Assembly (NCBI RefSeq): GCF_003987175.1
Contig: NZ_PIPM01000006.1
Location: 62,001 to 126,000 of the forward strand
Reading direction: 5' to 3'
From: Aliidiomarina sanyensis
Lineage (GTDB): Bacteria; Pseudomonadota; Gammaproteobacteria; Enterobacterales; Alteromonadaceae
Length of the DNA: 64,000 bases
Shown here: one piece after another, positions 29,962 to 38,496 of the stretch
Layout of the letters: each line of letters starts with the position of its first letter
Position numbering within the stretch: position 1 is the first letter of the stretch
Made by a program: the position numbers and the translations under genes
The notes under the pieces: generated by a model
Database searches by the model: none
Seen by the model: the letters and a program-made list of their open reading frames with translations, nothing else
What the model was told of the DNA's origin: nothing

Positions 29962-30741
29962 ATGCAGGATCCTATGCTCATGAGAATTTCTGGAATCGTC
30001 GTTGCACTTGCCTTTGCAGGTGTTGCGTTCGCTGGACAGGCCCCTGTTGTCAGTGTCGCACAGGCACAGGGCAACGAGAGTACAAGCCAACGCCTTGATC
30101 GGCTCGAACGGCTGATTGAGTCGCGAACCCAAGGTCAGCTTTCAGTCCTCGAACAGTTAAATCAGCTTCAACGGGAAGTGAGCGAATTGCGCGGAATCAC
30201 CGATGAGCATGCCTTTCAATTGGATCAGATGTTGCAGCGTCAACGAGACATCTACCAGGAGATCGATCGTCTATCGCAGCAAATGCGCAGTGGTGGCACC
30301 TCGTCAACGGGTTCCTCGAACGCGACCACCAGCGTCCCGACGATTGATATCGCCTACTCAGATGATTTGAGCGAGAACGAGGCCTATGACCGCGCGGTCC
30401 GCCTTGTTCTTGAAGATCGCCGTTACGACCAAGCGATCCCAGAGTTTCAGGCATTCTTGCAGAACTATCCAAACTCAACCTATGTGAGCAACGCGCACTA
30501 CTGGCTCGGCCAGCTCTACTATGTGCGCCAAGATTACGACAACGCCCGGACCCATTTCCGAACGGTGGTTGATAACTTCCGTGAATCAAGCAAACGTGCG
30601 GACGCGATCTTAAAGCTTGGCATGATTGCTGTGGCTCGTGGTGATCGGTCCCAAGCACGCCAACGTTTTGAACAAGTCCGCAGCGAATATTCGGGCTCGA
30701 CGGAAGCAAACATGGCGGCGCGCCAACTCGAATCACTGTAA
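29962..30741 (+). CDS. cpoB: Cell division coordinator CpoB (YbgF)
   Basis: Periplasmic protein that couples Tol-Pal to peptidoglycan synthesis. 259 residues from ATG 29962; ATG 29974 or 29980 are also possible. Signal peptide, an N-terminal trimeric coiled coil (residues ~35-95), a Ser/Thr/Gly linker, then three TPR-like repeats (AIPEFQAFLQNYPNSTY, DYDNARTHFRTVVDNF, RSQARQRFEQVRSEY). Last gene of the Tol operon. Confidence 0.94.
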   Translation: MQDPMLMRISGIVVALAFAGVAFAGQAPVVSVAQAQGNESTSQRLDRLERLIESRTQGQLSVLEQLNQLQREVSELRGITDEHAFQLDQMLQRQRDIYQEIDRLSQQMRSGGTSSTGSSNATTSVPTIDIAYSDDLSENEAYDRAVRLVLEDRRYDQAIPEFQAFLQNYPNSTYVSNAHYWLGQLYYVRQDYDNARTHFRTVVDNFRESSKRADAILKLGMIAVARGDRSQARQRFEQVRSEYSGSTEANMAARQLESL

Positions 30742-30797
30742 GCCAGCGAGTGTTCATGCGTCATCTGCATGATTAAGTTAAAGAAAAGTTGAATAAA

Positions 30798-30834
30798 TAG
30801 CGGCTTCGTACAGAATTTGCGCGAAAAGCCGCTA
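30798..30834 (+). terminator. Hairpin downstream of cpoB
   Basis: Nine-bp stem TAGCGGCTT/AAGCCGCTA with a 19-nt loop, 57 nt after the cpoB stop. No T run follows, so it may not be a classical terminator. Confidence 0.4.
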
Positions 30835-30871
30835 AATTCCAAAAAATTGGAAAATTAGGTACGATTGGTCC

Positions 30872-30899
30872 TTGCATCAACGCGATATTTCAGTAAACT
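30872..30899 (+). promoter_or_regulatory. Candidate promoter of the tRNA-Lys pair
   Basis: TTGCAT (30872-30877) and TAAACT (30894-30899), spacer 16, followed by a GC-rich discriminator ATGCCGCCG of the kind seen at stringently controlled stable-RNA promoters. Confidence 0.5.
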
Positions 30900-30969
30900 A
30901 TGCCGCCGTTGTCAGGGCATTCTGATAACGCGTTTCGCCCCAATTCTTAGGGGTTAAACATCGGAAAGT

Positions 30970-31045
30970 GGGTCGTTAGCTCAGTTGGTAGAGCAGTTGA
31001 CTTTTAATCAATTGGTCGCAGGTTCGAATCCTGCACGACCCACCA
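30970..31045 (+). tRNA. tRNA-Lys (anticodon TTT), copy 1
   Basis: 76-nt cloverleaf with acceptor GGGTCGT/ACGACCC, D-loop AGCTCAGTTGGTAGAGC, anticodon loop CTTTTAA (anticodon TTT), T-loop GGTTCGAATCC and encoded CCA. Confidence 0.98.
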
Positions 31046-31079
31046 CTTCTCCGAAAATCAATGGTTTAAGCATCTCGAT

Positions 31080-31155
31080 GGGTCGTTAGCTCAGTTGGTA
31101 GAGCAGTTGACTTTTAATCAATTGGTCGCAGGTTCGAATCCTGCACGACCCACCA
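31080..31155 (+). tRNA. tRNA-Lys (anticodon TTT), copy 2
   Basis: Identical in all 76 bases to the copy 110 bp upstream; the 34-bp spacer is unrelated. The two are probably one transcript. Confidence 0.98.
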
Positions 31156-31166
31156 TCACTTCCTCC

Positions 31167-31189
31167 GTAGCCAACGCACCGCGTTGGGA
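31167..31189. repeat. Single palindromic repeat after tRNA-Lys
   Basis: GTAGCCAACGCACCGCGTTGGG; solitary copy 11 nt downstream of the second tRNA-Lys. Confidence 0.85.
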
Positions 31190-31439
31190 ATTTGAAATAA
31201 AAAAGCATTTCCTCCTCCATTTTAATTCCACAACCTAATCCGCAGTCGCGTGCAGTCTACTGATCGCTTATGTTGCAATTTCCCGTAATCAGTCTTATAT
31301 CCATGGTAGATGCAGAACATTTGTAGAACGGCTATAATACGGCCCCTTTTAAGCGTAAGACGCAGCAGCGTTGCGTTTAACAGTTCGCCGCGCATTGGCG
31401 TGATATTTTGAATGATTGACTGAAGAGCGTACTCACACG

Positions 31440-32486
31440 ATGACTCAGGCCCACGTGTTGCCACCGCTGGAGTTCGATTTCCCAGCGAAGCCTAAGCCGC
31501 TTACGGATGCGGAAAAGCAAGCCCACCGTACGCGCATCAAAGCATTGCTGAAAGAGAAAGATGCAGTGCTTGTAGCGCACTACTATACCGATCCCGAAAT
31601 TCAGGCATTGGCTGAAGAAACTGGTGGTTGTGTTGCGGATTCGCTTGAGATGGCGCGCTTCGGTGCGACGCATCCGGCAAAAACACTGATCGTTGCAGGC
31701 GTTCGTTTTATGGGTGAAACCGCAAAGATTCTGACGCCCGAAAAGACGGTTTTAATGCCGACACTCGAAGCAACCTGTTCGTTGGATCTTGGCTGCCCCA
31801 TCGAGGAGTTTTCGGCGTTCTGTGATGCCCACCCAGATCACACGGTTGTGGTGTATGCGAATACCTCGGCAGCAGTGAAGGCCCGAGCGGATTGGGTGGT
31901 GACTTCGTCTATTGCCGTCGAACTCATCGAGCACCTTGACGCCCAAGGCGAGAAAATCCTTTGGGCTCCAGATCGTCATTTAGGTGGATACCTCGCGAAG
32001 AAAACCGGTGCAGACATGCTATTGTGGCAGGGCGCCTGTATCGTTCATGACGAATTTAAAGCGAATGCCTTACGCCAACTCAAAGCACAATATCCAGATG
32101 CAGCGGTGCTCGTTCACCCCGAATCACCGGCGGCCGTTGTTGAAATTGCGGACGCCGTAGGCTCGACGTCACAGCTGATCAAAGCCAGCCAGACGATGCC
32201 AAATGAGCGATACATTGTCGCTACAGATAAAGGTATCTTCTACAAAATGCAGCAGCTCTCCCCAGAGAAGCATTTTATCGAAGCGCCCACCGGAGGGAAT
32301 GGTGCAACCTGTCGGAGCTGTGCCCATTGTCCTTGGATGGCGATGAACGGATTAGCAGCGATTGAACAAGCCCTGACAACGGGTGGCTCGATGCATGAGA
32401 TTCACGTTGATCCGGCACTCGGAGAACGCGCCATGCAACCGCTCAATCGCATGTTGGATTTTGCCAAAACGCTGCGCCCTGCGTAA
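31440..32486 (+). CDS. nadA: Quinolinate synthase A
   Basis: Condenses iminoaspartate with dihydroxyacetone phosphate in NAD synthesis. 348 residues from ATG 31440 (E. coli NadA is 347); the TTG at 31416 is less likely. The [4Fe-4S] ligands are expected in [19 protein letters not shown] and the C-terminal [23 protein letters not shown] and the ESP segment (HPESPAAV) are conserved. A possible -10 TATAAT lies at 31333-31338. Confidence 0.96.
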   Translation: MTQAHVLPPLEFDFPAKPKPLTDAEKQAHRTRIKALLKEKDAVLVAHYYTDPEIQALAEETGGCVADSLEMARFGATHPAKTLIVAGVRFMGETAKILTPEKTVLMPTLEATCSLDLGCPIEEFSAFCDAHPDHTVVVYANTSAAVKARADWVVTSSIAVELIEHLDAQGEKILWAPDRHLGGYLAKKTGADMLLWQGACIVHDEFKANALRQLKAQYPDAAVLVHPESPAAVVEIADAVGSTSQLIKASQTMPNERYIVATDKGIFYKMQQLSPEKHFIEAPTGGNGATCRSCAHCPWMAMNGLAAIEQALTTGGSMHEIHVDPALGERAMQPLNRMLDFAKTLRPA

Positions 32487-32522
32487 TCAAGGTGTATCAG
32501 TTAGGTAAAATGTCGATATGCG

Positions 32523-32625
32523 AGACCCAACGCGGTGCGTTGGCTACTATTTAAGATGTTGATATGTGAGGCCCAACGCGGTGCGTTGGCTACAGACCTA
32601 ACGCAGGTTCCGTAATGGGGCGTTG
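32523..32625. repeat. Palindromic repeats between nadA and the SDR gene
   Basis: Two inverted-orientation copies (CCAACGCGGTGCGTTGGCTAC) 46 bp apart, then one decayed long-loop copy with GTTCCGTAATGG. Confidence 0.88.
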
Positions 32626-32648
32626 CGCGATAAATGGATGAATGCAGA

Positions 32649-33506
32649 ATGTCGGATACCCCGCGCGTGTTATTGGTTGGATATGGTGATATTGCGTGTC
32701 GCTTGACTCCCTTATTGCTCGATCGCGGCTTCGCTGTCACCGGTATGCGGCGTCACCCCGAACGTGCCCAACTCCCGGAGCTTCATGAACACTCGCCACA
32801 ATTCACATTGGTTCAGGGCGATGCAGCGCGAGTCGAAGATTGGCACCGCATCTGGGCTGAAGGTCCTTACGACGTCATTATCTTCACCCTGACCCCCACG
32901 TCCTATGACGAGTTCGGCTATCAGCAAGGTTATATTGCTCCTTTGCGTGCAATGCTTGCTGCGGCCGGAGATTTCGATGCCGAAGCGTTACCAGTGATTT
33001 GCTATGTCTCGAGCACTGCAGTGTATGGCGAACGAAATGGTGAATGGGTGAACGAAGAGACGCCCGCACAGCCTTCCGGATTCTCCGGACGCATTTTACT
33101 TGAGGCAGAGAATCTCGTCTTGCATTCGGGCTTTCCCGGAATTGTGATCCGTGCATCAGGGATATACGGACCAGGCCGCGAGCGGATGCAGCAGAGTATT
33201 CTGGATGGAACCTACACAGTGACACCCGCGTGGACAAACCGTATTCACGCAGATGATCTCGCGCGCGCTATCGAACACTTGGTACTCATGCGATTAGCGG
33301 ATATTGAGATGGATTCAGTCTATCTCGCAACCGACAGCGAGCCGCTCCAGGCAGAAGAGTATGTTCAGCGGGTTGCAGCAAAGCTCGGCGTCGATGCGAG
33401 CCAGTTACCACGCAGTGATCGGATTGGACCACGCGGCAGCAAACGCCTTTCGAACCAACGCTTGCTCGACACCGGCTTCGAGTTCTTGCATCCCTCCGCG
33501 CGGTAA
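32649..33506 (+). CDS. NAD(P)-dependent epimerase/reductase-like SDR protein
   Basis: 285-residue atypical short-chain dehydrogenase with N-terminal Rossmann motif GYGDIACRL, the SDR Ser segment (SSTAVYGE) with Tyr in VYGERNGEW, and RASGIYGPGR typical of extended SDRs of the YeeZ/NAD-epimerase group. Substrate unknown. Start ATG 32649 puts the Rossmann strand near the N terminus; ATG 32634 is an alternative. The TAA stop is the first base triplet of a 51-bp tandem repeat unit. Confidence 0.82.
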   Translation: MSDTPRVLLVGYGDIACRLTPLLLDRGFAVTGMRRHPERAQLPELHEHSPQFTLVQGDAARVEDWHRIWAEGPYDVIIFTLTPTSYDEFGYQQGYIAPLRAMLAAAGDFDAEALPVICYVSSTAVYGERNGEWVNEETPAQPSGFSGRILLEAENLVLHSGFPGIVIRASGIYGPGRERMQQSILDGTYTVTPAWTNRIHADDLARAIEHLVLMRLADIEMDSVYLATDSEPLQAEEYVQRVAAKLGVDASQLPRSDRIGPRGSKRLSNQRLLDTGFEFLHPSAR

Positions 33507-33679
33507 CCACCGCTCTCGATTGGTAGCCAACGCACTGCGTTGGGCCTCAGCCGCTAACCACCGCTCTCGATTGGTAGCCAACGCACTGCGTTGGGCCCCA
33601 GCCTCTAACCACCGCTCTCGATTGGTAGCCAACGCACTGCGTTGGGCCTCACGCCAATCAACACACGGCGTTGGTTACG
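33504..33679. repeat. Three 51-bp tandem repeats plus one inverted copy
   Basis: Units start TAACCACCGCTCTCGATTGG and contain TAGCCAACGCACTGCGTTGG. The first TAA is the SDR stop codon. At the far end an inverted, partly decayed copy (GGCGTTGGTTAC) supplies the stop of the opposite-strand small protein, so one array closes two convergent genes. Confidence 0.92.
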
Positions 33680-33800
33680 CCTCTTTGACTTTCACCACGA
33701 AGTAAATCGCGTAAAAGATACAAATAGCCAGAACCACAGCCAAACCAGTAAATGAAAAGAAAATCACTGGATCCGTAAAAAATTCACGCCATAGATTCAC
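33675..33800 (-). CDS. 41-residue single-helix membrane protein (DUF3149-like)
   Basis: Small protein beginning at GTG 33800, with the strong Shine-Dalgarno AGGGAGGA seven bases upstream. It is a short amphipathic N terminus (NLWREFFTDPVIFFSF), one hydrophobic helix and a basic end (VVKVKEA). This resembles the DUF3149-type miniproteins; the likeness is from memory of the pattern. It is divergent from a DASS transporter gene 168 bp away and might be a partner subunit. Upstream in-frame starts (to 33875) have no RBS. Its TAA stop lies in a repeat. Confidence 0.72.
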   Translation of the reverse strand: MNLWREFFTDPVIFFSFTGLAVVLAICIFYAIYFVVKVKEA

Positions 33801-33967
33801 GGTCGATCCTCCCTTGTGAGTGTATGCAATCAGTCTAATCATTCCTGTATTTCGTGTTATGACTTGGATCAACATTCGATGATTTCAAGTTTATTGCTGG
33901 CCCGGCACGCAGTATGATGGTGACAAGAACAACAACACTGCATGCAAAGCAATAATAAGGACGCGCT

Positions 33968-35356
33968 ATGCTGAGCTCACTGCGGATTCCAGCCAAAGCA
34001 AATCATCTCACGCTTGGGCCTCTTGTCGCGCTGATTGTTTGGGTCGTTGCCAATCTATCCGGAATGCCGGCACCTGCTGCGTGGACACTATCTGTCGTGG
34101 TTTGGGTCGCCTGGTGGTGGATTACCGAAGCGCTTCCCTTGCCAGTCACCTCGTTACTCCCATTTATTCTCCTACCGCTCGGCGGCATTCTGGATTTCCG
34201 CGAAGCGAGCGGTGCACTTGGTGATCATGTCATCGTGCTCTTTATGGGAGCATTCATGCTCGCCAAAGCTGTCGAAGCCAGTGGCGTTCACAAGCGGATT
34301 GCACTGACGTTGGTGCGGTGGATTGGTGTTGCAGAAGGGCGCCGTATTGTCTTGTCATTTATGCTCGCGGTCGCAATCCTTTCGATGTGGATTTCAAATA
34401 CTGCGGCGGTCCTTGCACTCTTACCGGTGGCTTTGGCGATGGCAGATGCGAGCAATGATCACCGTTTTCAACGCGCGCTATTATTGGGCCTCGCCTATTC
34501 AGCCTCACTTGGTGGGGTGGCCACGCTGATTGGAACGCCTCCGAATCTGATTTTTGCCTCCATCTATGAAACCTATTCGGGTGACACATTCGGCTTCGGC
34601 CGCTGGATGCAAATTGGGATTCCTTTGGTTGTCATCGGTTTGCCCGTGATTGGGCTTTGGCTCACGCGCGGATTGAAGCTTTCAATGCCGTTGGAGCTTC
34701 CAGAACAAGGCCACATGTCGGTTTATGAAAAGCGGGTTTTGATGGTGTTTGGTGCGGTGATTTTTCTTTGGGTTTTTCGCACCGAACCATTCGGCGGCTG
34801 GACCGGTCTACTTGGAGTGACTGGAGTAGGCGATAGCACCGTCGCTCTCGCCGGAGTTGTGGCGATGTTCGCGGCAAGTAATGGACAAGGTGGGCGCTTA
34901 CTTACTTGGGAGCAGGCGGTCAGCATCCCGTGGGGGATTCTACTCTTGTTTGCAGGTGGCATTTGTTTGGCGGGTGGCGTAATGGCCTCCGGCCTGAGCG
35001 ATATTATCGGTGCAGGCCTAAGTGGCATGATTGGTATTCCCATCTGGCTGCTAATTTTCCTGATTGCGCTGAGTGTTTCCTTCCTAACGGAAGTCACATC
35101 AAACACTGCGACCGCCACCTTGCTCATGCCCATTCTCGCGGCAACTGCTGGAGCGGCAGGATTACCGATTGAGATTTTAATGATTCCAGCGGTAATCGCA
35201 TGTAGCTGCGCATTCTGTATGCCGGTAGCGACGCCACCGAACTCGATTGTTTTTGCTTCAGAGAAAATCACCATCAAAGAAATGGCGCGAGAAGGCGTTG
35301 TATTGAACTTCTTGCTCGCCGGCGTGACCACCTTGGTGGTGATGGTGTTTGTTTAA
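33968..35356 (+). CDS. DASS (SLC13) family anion:sodium symporter
   Basis: Inner-membrane carrier of 462 residues with about 11-12 transmembrane helices. The two family Ser-Asn-Thr motifs, WISNTAAVLALLPV and TEVTSNTATATLLMPI, bind sodium and substrate and are intact. Family substrates are di/tricarboxylates or sulfate; the specific one cannot be told. Upstream of ATG 33968 is AATAAGGACG. Confidence 0.9.
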   Translation: MLSSLRIPAKANHLTLGPLVALIVWVVANLSGMPAPAAWTLSVVVWVAWWWITEALPLPVTSLLPFILLPLGGILDFREASGALGDHVIVLFMGAFMLAKAVEASGVHKRIALTLVRWIGVAEGRRIVLSFMLAVAILSMWISNTAAVLALLPVALAMADASNDHRFQRALLLGLAYSASLGGVATLIGTPPNLIFASIYETYSGDTFGFGRWMQIGIPLVVIGLPVIGLWLTRGLKLSMPLELPEQGHMSVYEKRVLMVFGAVIFLWVFRTEPFGGWTGLLGVTGVGDSTVALAGVVAMFAASNGQGGRLLTWEQAVSIPWGILLLFAGGICLAGGVMASGLSDIIGAGLSGMIGIPIWLLIFLIALSVSFLTEVTSNTATATLLMPILAATAGAAGLPIEILMIPAVIACSCAFCMPVATPPNSIVFASEKITIKEMAREGVVLNFLLAGVTTLVVMVFV

Positions 35357-35381
35357 CCGTAGCCAACGCACCGCGTTGGTT
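35357..35381. repeat. Single palindromic repeat after the DASS carrier
   Basis: CCGTAGCCAACGCACCGCGT plus TGG, starting directly after the TAA stop of the carrier gene. Confidence 0.85.
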
Positions 35382-35513
35382 GCCCAAGTTCGTTTTTTGT
35401 CGGTGGACCCCAGATTCGATCGTTAAGCGAACGTATTGCAAAGAAGATGTAGTCAATCGAGCAGGTTGTCTACAATGAATGATGTGTGGAGTCACAGAGG
35501 TAGTCATATCACC

Positions 35514-36017
35514 ATGCAGAATTGGAAAGTTTGGATGGGCGCGTTGTTCGTATGTGCGTGCCTCAACACGCAAGCCCACGCGGCTGAAGATCAGTGGGTC
35601 TTTAACGTTGGGTATGCATCAGCAGCGCAGCTCAGTGGTACAAACGCAGGCCGAGGCGAATACGCGTCTTTTTGGGCGGCCCGTCGCAATGCTTTATCGC
35701 CCACGACAGGCGCGTACATGAGCCTTGGCGTTCCTGATATCTATATCAGTGGTTCAGGAACCAATCGTCAAAGGGTTTTCGCGATTAATGCGGGACTGAC
35801 GCATCAAGTAACGGACCGATTTATGTTGTTTGGTGGCCCAGGGTATTCTCATCAGAGCGTCCGCACCTTCTCAGGAGAACGCGTCACTCGCAGTGGCTTT
35901 AATGCCAACGCAGGTTTTGGGTATTTCGGCGACCGTGCGGGGATTAGTCTTCAATATGACAGCGGTCCGCGCGCCCTCGGTTTAGGGGTGACTTTTCGCC
36001 ATCAAATCGGCCGTTGA
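35514..36017 (+). CDS. Secreted small outer-membrane beta-barrel-like protein, unknown function
   Basis: 167 residues from ATG 35514, preceded by GAGG. A Sec signal peptide ends in TQAHA^AE. The mature part is rich in alternating polar/hydrophobic strands with Gly and aromatic residues (FNANAGFGYFGDRAGISLQYD, RALGLGVTFRHQIG), typical of an eight-stranded outer-membrane barrel. No specific family is recognised. Longer upstream in-frame starts would bury the signal peptide. It ends about 80 nt before tRNA-Ser. Confidence 0.75.
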   Translation: MQNWKVWMGALFVCACLNTQAHAAEDQWVFNVGYASAAQLSGTNAGRGEYASFWAARRNALSPTTGAYMSLGVPDIYISGSGTNRQRVFAINAGLTHQVTDRFMLFGGPGYSHQSVRTFSGERVTRSGFNANAGFGYFGDRAGISLQYDSGPRALGLGVTFRHQIGR

Positions 36018-36098
36018 ATGCAAAAAATACCCATCACAAAAGAAAGCGTCGGTTTTACTTGATTGCGGCCGGTAAATTCCCTAACATACGCGGCGCAC

Positions 36099-36189
36099 GG
36101 AGAGGTGTCCGAGTGGCTGAAGGAGCACGCCTGGAAAGTGTGTATACGGTAACCCCGTATCGAGGGTTCGAATCCCTCTCTCTCCGCCA
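36099..36189 (+). tRNA. tRNA-Ser (anticodon GGA)
   Basis: 91-nt class II tRNA with a long variable arm (GTATACGGTAACCCCGTATC), anticodon loop CTGGAAA (anticodon GGA), T-loop TTCGAAT, discriminator G and encoded CCA. Its 3' 20 nt are duplicated 2327 bp downstream, making it the attachment site of the island that follows. Confidence 0.97.
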
Positions 36190-36236
36190 ATATTAGAAAA
36201 CCCGCTTGAGTCTCAGACTTCGGCGGGTTTTTCATT
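36170..36236. repeat. 67-bp direct repeat, left copy (att site in tRNA-Ser)
   Basis: Covers the last 20 nt of tRNA-Ser (including CCA) and its terminator. Perfectly identical to 38497-38563. Confidence 0.97.
36197..36232 (+). terminator. Terminator of tRNA-Ser
   Basis: Stem AAAACCCGC/GCGGGTTTT with an 18-nt loop and a following T run, just after the tRNA. Confidence 0.88.
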
Positions 36237-36347
36237 GCGTCACCCCTGAAGTCTTTCGAAAACTACTCTATTGAGCTGGCTGTTTTGACGCTACAGAGTA
36301 GCCCTAAGAATTAACGCTTGACTTTTTACTGCATATACCTGATGGTT

Positions 36348-36371
36348 GTCCCATGTCCTAGGACACGGGAC
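36348..36371. promoter_or_regulatory. 24-bp near-perfect palindrome, candidate operator
   Basis: Left half GTCCCATGTCCT and right half AGGACACGGGAC are reverse complements except for one base pair; the core TGTCCTAGGACA is perfect. It lies 19 bp ahead of the first island gene and downstream of a -35-like TTGACT at 36317, well placed for autorepression by the HTH protein. Confidence 0.65.
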
Positions 36372-36389
36372 TATGGATTGGTGGTGAAA

Positions 36390-37028
36390 ATGAAAAGTCA
36401 AGATATCGTCGTACTCTTCAAAATAGAGTCGCTCACACAGCACTGGGTTAATCCTAGTCAATATGACAAAGAGTTGCTTGTACCACGTGCCTCGTCTATC
36501 GATTGGCTAGGGGAAGATCTTCGGCACAACGATGTGCCACCTGCTACTTTCACTGAGAGTCTTTTTTCGGTAAGAGCTTTAGAGCAGGATACGGGGATCA
36601 GCAAATCTCAGGTTAGCCTCAGTCTGAAACGGATGTATGACGTGGGGTTAGCAAAACCCGATCGTAAAACAGGCTTACCTAAAGCAAACACTCGCGCGCT
36701 ACTTGAATTTATCGCATACGGTATCCAATACGTTTTTCCTGCAAAAGAGGGCGAGGTGACGCGCGGGATTGCCACATCAATTGCTGCGCCAGTTCTGCAA
36801 GGTAAGTTAATGACATCTGGTGAACTTGCACCCATCTGGCCTTATTACAAAGGGAAAACCAAAGGTGTGGCTGTCCAGCCTTTACATGAGAATATCTTCG
36901 CCGCGATTCGAACAGATGACTTAACGTACGCTCTATTGGCGCTGACAGACGCTGTGCGGATAGGCCACTCCCGGGAGCGGGGGATAGCTATCGAAATGAT
37001 GCGTAAACTTTTGCGGGTCAGCTCATGA
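36390..37028 (+). CDS. Island gene 1: HTH protein, probable regulator/antitoxin
   Basis: 212 residues from ATG 36390, preceded by GGTGGTGAA; earlier in-frame codons cross the palindrome and are rejected. Residues ~59-90 form a winged-HTH-like motif (SVRALEQDTGISKSQVSLSL with a KRMYDVGL recognition/wing region). The remainder is mixed alpha/beta with no motif I know. Partnership with a nucleotidyltransferase recalls AbiEi-AbiEii, but the sequence is not recognisably AbiEi. ATGA overlap with gene 2. Likely DNA-binding autorepressor; antitoxin role is inference. Confidence 0.75.
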   Translation: MKSQDIVVLFKIESLTQHWVNPSQYDKELLVPRASSIDWLGEDLRHNDVPPATFTESLFSVRALEQDTGISKSQVSLSLKRMYDVGLAKPDRKTGLPKANTRALLEFIAYGIQYVFPAKEGEVTRGIATSIAAPVLQGKLMTSGELAPIWPYYKGKTKGVAVQPLHENIFAAIRTDDLTYALLALTDAVRIGHSRERGIAIEMMRKLLRVSS

Positions 37029-37708
37029 GCAAGATCAATTTCCAAAAAGATATGTTAATCCAGGTGGCTACGGCTCTAAATGAATTGCTGCCTCAGGTCG
37101 TGTTTATCGGTGGGTGTACAACTGGCCTATTTTTAACCGATGAGTTCACTAAAGAACAGGTTAGGTATACCGACGATGTTGACTTAATTATCCATGTTGG
37201 AAGTTTTGGTGCGTGGGCTCAACTTGCTGAGCGTTTGCGCCAATTAGGCTTTCGAGAGTCAATGGAGCAGGACGTTATTTGCACCATGATACTCGGGCAG
37301 CTTAAAGTCGATTTTATGCCTGATGATGCCAGCATTCTGGGGTTCAGTAACCGTTGGTACCGTGATGCGATGGCAACGGCGCGGAATTTTATGCTGACTG
37401 ACACACTCTCCATTAAGCTCGTTGAGCCGGTGTATTTTGTGGCCACAAAGCTTGAGGCGTATTTAGGGCGTGGAAACGGTGATGCGTTATCCAGTCACGA
37501 TATTGAGGATTTGATTAATATCTTCGATGGGCGCGAAGAAATCGTTGCTGAGGTTAACGCGGTTGACGGGGAGCTTAGAGATTTTATTCGAGAACAGCTT
37601 CAAGAACTACTTGACGATGCTAATTTTGAGTATGCCGTTCAAAGTGCGACGGGGAACAATAGAGCGCGGGAATCACTAATTTTTGAACGTCTCGAGGCCT
37701 GTTTATGA
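37025..37708 (+). CDS. Island gene 2: MNT/AbiEii-like nucleotidyltransferase
   Basis: 227 residues. The polymerase-beta-type nucleotidyltransferase signature is clear: FIGGCTTGLF (Gly29-Gly30), then the metal-binding pair Asp51-x-Asp53 in TDDVDLII, and a third acidic residue Asp96 in LKVDFMP. The spacing fits the MNT/AbiEii-type fold. The C-terminal part has the KLEAYLGRG..SSHDIEDL segment seen in AbiEii-like and related proteins, where Lys/Asp contribute to catalysis. All catalytic residues are kept, so it is probably active, possibly modifying tRNA or protein. Overlaps genes 1 and 3 by ATGA. Confidence 0.82.
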   Translation: MSKINFQKDMLIQVATALNELLPQVVFIGGCTTGLFLTDEFTKEQVRYTDDVDLIIHVGSFGAWAQLAERLRQLGFRESMEQDVICTMILGQLKVDFMPDDASILGFSNRWYRDAMATARNFMLTDTLSIKLVEPVYFVATKLEAYLGRGNGDALSSHDIEDLINIFDGREEIVAEVNAVDGELRDFIREQLQELLDDANFEYAVQSATGNNRARESLIFERLEACL

Positions 37709-38475
37709 GCGCAGCAAATATCGCTCAACCTGAGGGCTTTATCGCGTTGCCGGGAGCTACTCAACCGCATTATGGCGATGCGACGGTGATGTTTCGCTTC
37801 AAAGATATCTTGTTGTTGGCGATGTTTGATATCTCAACGTCACGTCCCTTACCAAAAGATCTGTTACTAATGACCTTTAAAACTTCTATCGATGATGCGG
37901 TAGCCAGATCTGAACTGACTACAACGCCAGGTTCGTTATTGAACACATTGCAAGACTTTGCTGGAATGCTCAATGAGCAGCTAAGTGGAGGATGTGTCAG
38001 TATCACGGTGGCATTTATCGATACGCACCGGGTGTGGGGGTATTGTGCCGGTGATGTGAGAATGGGCTACGTGCGCGCAGGCACTTTGAATTGGCTTTCG
38101 CCCGTTCATACCGCGGCGAATGTTTTTGGACCTTTTACTGACGAGCTAAAATCTTCACCAAGCCGACATATCTTGACACGGTGTTTAAAGCTACACCGTA
38201 CTTTTGATCCTGTGTATTTTCAATTCGATCTGCGTGATGATGGCCAGCTTGTATGTGCTACTGATGGATTTTGGTGCGATTCGCACTGGGGCAATGCCCA
38301 GAGCCTAATAAGTTTGCCATCTCAACGCCCCATCGATGATTGCACATGCTTGTGGTTTAACCCACGCATGTTATTGGCAAAAACAGAGCCGTCGCTGGCA
38401 CATAACGAGCTTCAATTTTTCACGCAATACGACCATCTTGAGATCCGCGCCGAGTATGGAGCGATAACACCATAA
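37705..38475 (+). CDS. Island gene 3: PP2C-like phosphatase
   Basis: 256 residues. The order of motifs follows PP2C Ser/Thr phosphatases: an N-terminal metal Asp in AMFDIST (Asp42), a GDSR-like GDVRMGYVRAGTLNWL (Asp117), the ATDGFW metal site (Asp187) and a terminal DDCTCLWF (Asp211/212) in place of DN. The usual Gly after the first Asp is replaced, so it is a divergent member. It would act on a phosphorylated or nucleotidylated protein in the same system; this is inference. The stop lies 21 nt before the right direct repeat. Confidence 0.68.
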   Translation: MSAANIAQPEGFIALPGATQPHYGDATVMFRFKDILLLAMFDISTSRPLPKDLLLMTFKTSIDDAVARSELTTTPGSLLNTLQDFAGMLNEQLSGGCVSITVAFIDTHRVWGYCAGDVRMGYVRAGTLNWLSPVHTAANVFGPFTDELKSSPSRHILTRCLKLHRTFDPVYFQFDLRDDGQLVCATDGFWCDSHWGNAQSLISLPSQRPIDDCTCLWFNPRMLLAKTEPSLAHNELQFFTQYDHLEIRAEYGAITP

Positions 38476-38496
38476 CCTGGCCGCACTTTATCCTGA

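Noticed and set aside
36390..37708. Canonical AbiE type IV toxin-antitoxin pair
   Set aside because: Gene 2 has the MNT/AbiEii-like active site, but gene 1 lacks recognisable AbiEi features and a third PP2C-like gene is coupled; kept only as a loose analogy.
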